Assembly (NCBI GenBank): GCA_943704415.1
Contig: CALSCO010001914.1
Span: 1-12,160 of the forward strand
DNA from: Parvularia atlantis
Lineage: Eukaryota; Opisthokonta; Rotosphaerida
Length of the DNA: 12,160 nt
Reading direction: 5' to 3'
Under the pieces are notes generated by a model. That model was not told the DNA's origin, did not search any database, and saw only the letters and a program-made list of their open reading frames with translations. The translations under genes were made by a program, and so were the position numbers. Shown here in pieces: positions 7,133 through 12,160 of the stretch (position 1 is the first letter of the stretch; each line of letters begins with the position of its first letter).

Positions 7133-9773
7133 GTTGGGCACGATGACGACGCGCTTGGGCGTGGCGAACGGGCCGATGTGGTGCCGCACCGACTGCTTGA
7201 GCTGCTTCTCGGCCTCCTGCTCGCGGCACCGTGAGCTCACATGCGTGGGTGGGGGGAGGGGGCGTGCGCGCGCGCACCTCGCCGCCCTGGAATCCATCGC
7301 GCAGGATGCAGAAGCACATGATCGACTGGCCCGTCAGGTCGTCCGGGGCGCCCACGACCGCGGCCTCGACGCACGACGGGTGAGCGACCTGTGGGCGCCC
7401 GCAGGGCCGTGAGCACGACATCGCATCCGGCGCGCAGCGGCGGCACGCACCAGCGCCGACTCGATCTCGGCCGTGCCCAGGCGGTGGCCCGACACGTTGA
7501 TCACGTCGTCCACGCGGCCGCGGATCCAGTAGTAGCCGTCGGCGTCGCGGTCGGCGCCGTCGCCCGTGAAGTAGTAGCCTGCGGGCGGCCGCGGCATCGG
7601 CACAAGCGGCGACGCGGCAACGGTACGCACCAGGGTACATGCGCAGGTACGTCGACATGAAACGGTCGTGGTCGCCGTAGACGGTGCGGGCGATCGAGGG
7701 CCACGGGCGCGCGAGGGCGAGCACACCCGAGACGTTGTTGCCTGCAAGCACGATCAGCGTGCATGCGCAAGACAGCTGCACGCGACGTGCCTTCGAGCAC
7801 TTTGCCGGTGGTCGGGTCAAGGATGACGGGCTCGATGCCGAAGAAGGGCAGCGTGGCCGAGCCGGGCTTGGTCGGCGTCGCGCCGGGCAGCGGGCTGATG
7901 ATGACGCCGCCGGTCTCGGTCTGCCAGAACGTGTCGACGATGGCGCAGCGGCCGCGGCCGACGACGTCGTTGTACCAGCGCCACACCTCCGGGTTGATCG
8001 GCTCACCGACCGAGCCAAGCACGCGCAGGGACGACAGGTCGTGCTTGGCGACGGGGTCGTTGCCAAACTTCATCAGCGCGCGGATCGCCGTCGGCGAAGT
8101 GTAAAACTGGGTGATCTTGAACCGGTCGACGAGGTCCCAGTAGCGGCTGGCGTCTGCGAGACGGTCAGGAGCCGCTTGCACCACGGCCCCTGCACGCACC
8201 GGGGAAGGTCGGCACGCTGTCGAACGTGACGGTGGTGGCGCCGTTGGACAGCGGGCCGTAGACGATGTACGAGTGGCCGGTGACCCAGCTGCGCACCGTG
8301 CGTCAGCGCCGTGCGGTTGTGTGCGCGCGCGTGCAGAACGCACCCGATGTCGGCCACGCACGCGTGCACGTCCTCCGGGTGATAGTCGAAGACGTAGCGC
8401 ACGGTCATGTTGACCTGCAGCAGGTAGCCGGCCTGGCGCGCGGCCGATGAGCGCGCGCACACACGAGGCGCGGCGGGCGTACCGACGAGTGCAGCACGCC
8501 CTTGGGCTTGCCGGTCGAGCCGCTTGTGTACAGCAGGAAGAGCGGGTCCTCGCTGCTGACCCAGACGGGCGGGCAGTACGGCCGCTGCAGCTTCTGCTCG
8601 CGTGCGCGCGCGGTCAGCCGCTGACGCCGAGGCGAGCCGCGGGCCCTCACGCGCCATCACATCCTGCCAGTACACGTCGCGCGGCGCGTACATGGCCACG
8701 CGCGGGCTGTGGGTATTCTTGAAGACGACGACGCGCTGCGACCATCCGCGGGTGAGCCACGAACACGCTCTGCGCGCGGGCGTGCCTTGACAGACGGGCA
8801 CGGGAACGACCAGAGCGCCTCGTCCACGATCTGCTTGAGGTTGACGGGCCGGCCGCCGCGCATGCCCTGGTCGGCCGTGAGGATGATCTTGCACGAGGCG
8901 TCGGCCACGCGGCTCGCGAGGGCCTCGGCGCTGAAGCCGCCAAAGACGACGCTGCGGCGGGCTGAGCGATGCGTGCGTACGTGCGTACGTGCGTGCGGCA
9001 CACACCTGTGCACGAGGCCGAGGCGCGCGCAGGCGAGGATGGCAATGACGGCCTCGGGGATCGTCGGCATGTAGATCGCGACCGTGTCGCCCTTGACGAG
9101 GCCCTCGCTCTTGAGGTAGTTGGCCACGCGGCAGGTCTGCGCGGGCCGCACGGGCGGTGAGCGGGCTGCAGCTGTGCGTGCGCGCACAGGCGGCGCGCCT
9201 CGTCGAGCAGCTGCGTGTACGTGATCCGGCGCACGTCGTGCGGCTGGTCGCCCTGGTGCAGGATCGCGATCTGCGTATGCGTGCGTCAGCGCGGATCGGC
9301 GATCGCACGGCCGCGGCGGGGGGCGTGCCTTGTCGGGCGTGGCGACGGCGTGGCGGTCGACGCAGTTGTAGCACACGTTGAGCTCGCCGTTGGCGAACCA
9401 CGCGATGTTGCCGTCCGTGAGCGATCTGCGCTCGTCGCGCGCACGTTGGCCGCAGCACCGCATCGGCCCGGCACGCAGCCGCACCCCTGGCGCACGACCG
9501 TAAAGTCGCGGTGCCACGTCAGGCGCTCGCGCGCTTGCTTCAGCGCGCGTCAGTCAGGGCCGCGCGAGCGAGCGATTGCGCCGCGTGCCTTGGCCCAGAA
9601 CTTGTCGCCGTCGGCGATGCTCTCGGCGTACATCGTCTTGTACTCCTGGCGGCGCTCGCATCAACACGATCGACGGCCGCGCGCGCGCACACACGCACCG
9701 CGAGACTGCCGATGTGCGCGGCCGTCGCGACGCGCGCGATCGGTGGCCGCATCGCGTCAAGCGCGGCCTCCAT
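6889..9773 (-). CDS. ACS1: Acetyl-CoA synthetase (AMP-forming), 17 exons
   Basis: Model: complement of 6889-7000, 7056-7216, 7278-7388, 7451-7578, 7631-7741, 7791-8153, 8200-8288, 8344-8432, 8483-8593, 8661-8735, 8786-8951, 9006-9136, 9199-9270, 9329-9425, 9485-9537, 9589-9645, 9699-9773, giving 666 aa, normal for the family. It makes acetyl-CoA from acetate, ATP and CoA. Visible: AHIGSL start region, [29 protein letters not shown]-loop (264-274), [28 protein letters not shown] (412-421), [18 protein letters not shown], and [11 protein letters not shown] with catalytic Lys612. The C terminus is His-rich ([17 protein letters not shown]), with no peroxisomal SKL. Four introns need GC-AG splicing (see findings). 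The donors at 8660 and 7790 each have an alternative that changes length by 2-3 residues. The start is uncertain: ATG 9773 is used; ATG 9878 in frame would add 35 residues. Confidence 0.96.
8736..8785 (-). other. GC-AG intron in ACS (AAG|GCACGC)
   Basis: Exon ends CPSVK and resumes RVVVFKN, as expected for the family stretch before the acyl-adenylate domain. The donor reads AAG|GCACGC and the acceptor GTCGCAG; 50 nt, phase 0. The only phase-compatible GT would leave a 30-nt intron and insert seven unrelated residues. Confidence 0.8.
9137..9198 (-). other. GC-AG intron in ACS (GAG|GCGCGC)
   Basis: Joins QLLDE to [10 protein letters not shown], which matches the spacing of the conserved E-x-C-R-x-A-N-x-L-K-S segment. 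The nearby GTGCGC (2 nt after a CT) gives the wrong frame. 62 nt, phase 0, acceptor GCGCAG. Confidence 0.7.
9271..9328 (-). other. GC-AG intron in ACS (AAG|GCACGC)
   Basis: Joins AVATPDK to IAILHQGDQ, matching the family pattern NPDKVAII. 58 nt, phase 0. A GT 20 nt further in gives the wrong frame, so the GC donor is required. Confidence 0.8.
9538..9588 (-). other. GC-AG intron in ACS (AAG|GCACGC)
   Basis: Joins DKFWAK to QARERLTW with exact family spacing (FW-x-K-x-A-x-E-R-L-x-W). The 51-nt interval contains no GT at all. In the same frame it would carry a stop (TGA), so it cannot be coding. The acceptor is CTGAAG. Confidence 0.82.
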
Positions 9774-10254
9774 TTGGCCTGCTCTTCGGAGGTGCAAATT
9801 TTCCCACGGCGGCTTGCGTGACGTATCGTGCCGTTCGTGCTGCGCCGCCTTTGCCGCGTGCTGCGGTGCCCCCGCCATTGCCGCTCGTTCTGCTGCTGCG
9901 AGGGCCTCTGGGTAGGCCTCGTTGGGCAGCCGCGACAGTGCGCGCCGCAGACCGTGCCGCGGCGAGAGGCAAAAGGAGGGCTCGCGCTCCACCCTGACGC
10001 GCACGCCGCGCACCCCGCGCGCGCCCAGGGCACCCCTGCTTCGCACGCTGGCGCCGTACAACAGCAGCAGCAGCAGCAGCAGCAGCGGCAGCAGCGGCAG
10101 CGGCAGCAGCAGCAGCTCGGCCTCCCACGACGTGACGCACGACGCCCCCGCCGCGCCGCCCGCCGTGCTCTCGCTCTCGGCCGCCGTCGCCGCAACCCTC
10201 GCCGCGGCGGGAGGCGAGGCCGGACTGCGCGGGCGCGCCGTGGCCGTACCCGTG
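9774..10254. promoter_or_regulatory. Divergent intergenic region between ACS and the F-box gene
   Basis: 481 bp separate the two divergently oriented start codons, so this should hold both promoters. Near the ACS side there is an A/T patch (CAAATTTT, 9795-9802) and a CRE-like TGACGTA (9819-9825). The middle holds the CAG array. The plus frame feeding the F-box exon is open from 9916 (after TAG 9913-9915) but has no ATG before 10255. The minus frame of ACS exon 1 is also open through the whole region, with ATGs at 9773 and 9878. Either protein could therefore extend into it if an upstream exon or non-AUG start exists. Confidence 0.55.
10062..10115 (+). repeat. Imperfect CAG/CGG triplet array (18 units)
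   Basis: The order is (CAG)8 CGG (CAG)2 CGG CAG CGG (CAG)4. By the frames used here it lies outside both coding models, upstream of the F-box ATG. If translated it would give Ser, Gln or Ala runs on the plus strand and Leu, Ala or Cys runs on the minus strand. CGG interruptions are typical of stabilised CAG tracts. Confidence 0.85.
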
Positions 10255-11945
10255 ATGGCCTCGGCCGTGACCAAGCTGGCGCTCGGTGGCCCGGACGCGG
10301 CGGCAGCAGCAGCAGCGGCTGCAGCGGCTGCGGCACACGCACCAGCCAGCCCCACCACGCAAGCTGCAGCGAGCAGGTGCGCCACGCCATCGGCCCACAC
10401 CGCGCGTGCCGCTCAACCTCGCGCGCGCGCCGCAGCGAGAGCGACTGCGCGCCCGAGCAGGGCAGCGCTGCCGACACGCCCGGCTCAGCGCTGGCCGTGC
10501 TGTCGGACGAGCTGCTCCTGAGCGTCCTGCGCTTCCTGGGGCCGGCGGACCTGGTGCGGCGCTTGCGTGCGGCGGCGGAGGTAGCGGCTTGACGGGCGCG
10601 GCAGACGCGCGTCGCCAGCACCTGCAAGCACCTGCGCCGCCTGGCCGACGACGACACGCTGTGGCGTCGCCTGTGCCACGAGCGGTTCCGGCGCGCGTCG
10701 TGCGCGGGGTGGCCATACGTGCACTCGTTCAAGCAGCTCTACGTCGTGCTCGGTGCGGGCTGCGTGCCGGCCGCGCGCGTGTCCTGACACCCGCCGCGCG
10801 CACAAGACTCGGTCGGGTACCTGGAGGGCCTCTGGCACAGCACGGACGAGCCGAGCGGGCACCTGATGCGCCTGTACCTGTGCCCGAACGCGCTCATGGC
10901 GCACTCGATCGTCGGTTCGCGTTTTGTGTGCGCGCGTGTCCCTGTGCGGCTCACGTTGGGCGCGGCAGGGCGGCCCGAGCTCGACAACGAGCGCAACTCA
11001 CGCGCGTTCTTCTTCGGCCTGCGGCTCAATACGCCGCACGACGACGAGCCGTCGCAGCCCGGCCTAACGCTGACGCACGGCTGCCAGAGCATGACGTGCT
11101 CGGTGCGCCACGCGTATGCCGCCATGGTGGTAAGGCGCTAATAGCGCCGCGGCGGTGCCAGACGATCACCGCTGCGCCGCTCGATTTTGGGCGGACGCGG
11201 TTCCGCTCGTCGGCCGATAACACGCCGCGGAGCGAGTTTGTGCATCTGCAGATCAACCGCCTGAGCGACGACGAGGTGCGCATGCATGTGCGCATTGTGG
11301 CCGTTCGTGCCGCTGACAGAGCGCGCACGCAGATGGAGTACGTGTACCAGGAGAGCACGTCGGTCGTGATGCGCCGGCGGTACCACCGCCTGCCGCTGAG
11401 CATGCTCGACATGCCGGCCGAGCCCACGAGCCTCGACGGCCTGTGGTGCGTGCGTGGGCGCGTTGTGCTGCTGTGTGTGCTGATGTGAGCTGCGCAGGGT
11501 CGGCGAGTACGGGCCGCACGGCACGGAGATCATCCACGTGCGGCGCAACCCGGATAACGAGACGTTCCTAATCGGCACGAAAGTGACCGGTGCGTCGGCT
11601 TGCGTTGGGGGCATGCGCGGACGTGGCTGACGTGCGCGCGCAGGCGACGTCAACGTGCCGAGCGGCAAGATGACCTACCGCTTCTACAATGCGCCGCCGC
11701 AGCTGTTGCTCGTAAATGGCATTAACATTGAGCACTACGAGGGCCGGGGCCAGATCGCGCAAACGGGCTTTGTCAACCCGGCGGTACGCGCCGCTTTGAC
11801 GTCGCGTCTGGTGCTGATCGGCGTGCAGCTGACGCTCGCGTGGCTGCTCGTCGAGCCGGGCCGGATGGACCGGTTCAGCGTGCTGTGGGACGACGCGTTT
11901 GCCATCGGCTTTGAGCGTCTGCAGACAGTGTCACTGTATCAGTGA
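10255..11945 (+). CDS. F-box protein with a C-terminal FBXO31-like ligand domain, 10 exons
   Basis: Model: 10255-10376, 10436-10553, 10605-10752, 10807-10914, 10969-11129, 11162-11287, 11333-11445, 11498-11589, 11644-11783, 11829-11945, giving 414 aa. F-box proteins connect Skp1-Cullin1 ubiquitin ligases to substrates. Residues 15-27 are 13 alanines. The F-box is about 62-108: LSDELLLSVLRFLGPADL-x-RVASTCKHLRRLADDDTLWRRL. After SFKQLY comes a beta-rich region: YLEGLWHSTDEPSGHLMRLYL, DGLWVGEYGPHGTEIIHV, LIGTKVTGDVNVPSGKMTYRF, GRGQIAQTGFVNP and RFSVLWDDAFAIGFERL. These repeat-like GLW and VTGDxNVP motifs recall the FBXO31/related F-box C-terminal domain. Introns 11288-11332 and 11784-11828 (45 nt each) keep the frame and could be coding. 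ATG 10255 is the first in frame after the stop at 9913. Confidence 0.85.
10297..10335 (+). repeat. GCN triplet tract encoding 13 alanines
   Basis: Thirteen consecutive GCA/GCG/GCT codons in the first exon of the F-box gene (residues 15-27). The codons are mixed, so it is not a pure microsatellite. Confidence 0.85.
11130..11161 (+). other. 32-nt intron with internal hairpin in the F-box gene
   Basis: The donor GTAAGG is the best match to the general eukaryotic consensus in the window, and the acceptor is GTGCCAG. The unspliced frame stops at once (TAA 11139-11141), while the next exon resumes in another frame as TITAAPLDFGRTRF. Inside, GGCGCT (11134-11139) and AGCGCC (11143-11148) are perfect inverted repeats around AAT. 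A branch-like CTAAT sits in the loop. Phase 0. Confidence 0.7.
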
Positions 11946-12047
11946 GAGCTTTTGCGGGCGTGCGTAAGACCACGCGCTGCGATCGCGCGATCGTTGCCAG
12001 CGACGCAGTGCGATCGCGTTCACTTCTGCCTCGCCGCCTCGCTCGCC
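11946..12047 (+). promoter_or_regulatory. Short promoter region of the flavin oxidoreductase gene with GCGATCGC palindromes
   Basis: The 102 bp between the F-box stop and the next ATG must hold a 3' end and a promoter. It contains a perfect 14-bp palindrome CGATCGCGCGATCG (11980-11993) and a second GCGATCGC (12010-12017). The same 12-bp core GATCGCGCGATC also occurs at 4982-4993 in an APE2 intron. Confidence 0.5.
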
Positions 12048-12160
12048 ATGGTCAACCTGTTTGACAAGCTCAAGCTGCGCAGCGTCGTGCTGCGCAACCG
12101 CGTCGGCTGCAGCCCCATGTGCCAGTACTCGTGCGAGGTGCGCCTCCCGTGCGTGTGCCG
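12048..12160 (+). CDS. Old Yellow Enzyme-family NADH:flavin oxidoreductase, first exon (partial, runs off right edge)
   Basis: ATG 12048 lies in a strong context (GCC before, G after). The exon reads MVNLFDKLKLRSVVLRNRVGCSPMCQYSCE, which is the invariant N terminus of FMN-binding OYE/YqjM-type enzymes: LF-x-x-L-x-L-R-x-x-x-L-x-NR-x-x-x-SPMCQYS, the first beta strand of the TIM barrel, with the Cys that tunes the flavin in the YqjM class. It ends at 12137 (phase 0), and GTGCGC starts an intron that runs out of the window. These enzymes reduce activated C=C bonds with NAD(P)H; the substrate cannot be told from this exon. The F-box gene lies 102 bp upstream on the same strand. Confidence 0.9.
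   Translation, partial: MVNLFDKLKLRSVVLRNRVGCSPMCQYSCEVRLPCVC

Noticed and set aside
5967-8066. A 699-residue open frame on the minus strand
   Set aside because: It is a patchwork of real exons of ACS and APE2 that happen to share a frame, joined by low-complexity Arg/Ser/Thr out-of-frame sequence. GC-rich DNA has few stops, so length alone means nothing here.
9828-10592. Polyglutamine protein upstream of and including the F-box
   Set aside because: The Gln frame has no ATG start and its sequence before the F-box exon is Arg-rich. The splice AG|GTGCGC at 10377 to the acceptor at 10435 connects the alanine frame instead.
9554-10732. Long minus-strand frames opposite the F-box gene
   Set aside because: Composition is Arg/Ala/Cys-rich without any domain. 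They are antisense shadows of the F-box exons and the CAG array.
1-12160. Bacterial origin (high GC, dense same-strand genes)
   Set aside because: Every gene needs spliceosomal introns, and dynamitin, SURF4 and F-box proteins are eukaryotic.
1-12160. Biosynthetic cluster, defence island, transposon, tRNA or CRISPR array
   Set aside because: The genes are unrelated housekeeping genes. I saw no transposase, terminal repeats, cloverleaf or regular direct repeats. No undescribed multi-gene system is supported by this window.

Overview
The window is nuclear DNA of a GC-rich eukaryote with very dense genes and many tiny introns. A fungus, probably a basidiomycete, fits best. This rests on fungal-type acetyl-CoA synthetase, Surf4/Erv29, Apn2-like AP endonuclease and dynamitin sequences, introns of 32-79 nt, and head-to-tail genes 27-113 bp apart. 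The lineage call is inference from family resemblance, not from a search. All protein calls come from spliced models I assembled by hand, using reading frame, family alignment and splice sites. Every complete model closes to a whole number of codons.

Layout, left to right. Minus strand: a possible 5' end of a gene running off the left edge (1-114); dynamitin/DCTN2 (174-1661, 6 exons); a TMEM184/DUF300 membrane protein (1775-2879, 3 exons); a 614-bp intergenic stretch (2880-3493) holding an inverted CCAAT pair and what looks like a decayed TMEM184-like exon on the plus strand; the ER cargo receptor SURF4/Erv29 (3494-4583, 5 exons); AP endonuclease 2 with two PCNA-binding boxes and a GRF zinc finger (4658-6861, 10 exons); acetyl-CoA synthetase (6889-9773, 17 exons). 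A divergent 481-bp region (9774-10254) with an imperfect CAG array separates this block from two plus-strand genes: an F-box protein (10255-11945, 10 exons) and the first exon of an Old Yellow Enzyme-family NADH:flavin oxidoreductase (12048 to beyond the right edge).

The genes are housekeeping and functionally unrelated: dynein/dynactin transport, ER export, base-excision repair, acetate activation, ubiquitin targeting and flavin chemistry. No operon-like pathway, mobile element, RNA gene, CRISPR array or new defence system is visible.

The unusual material is in splicing and spacing. About three quarters of GT donors read GTGCG instead of GTRAGT. The acetyl-CoA synthetase gene needs at least four GC-AG introns, three with the donor AAG|GCACG. 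Two introns appear to be only 32 nt long, one of them almost filled by a perfect hairpin. Adjacent same-strand genes leave as little as 27 bp for one gene's 3' end and the next gene's 5' end.
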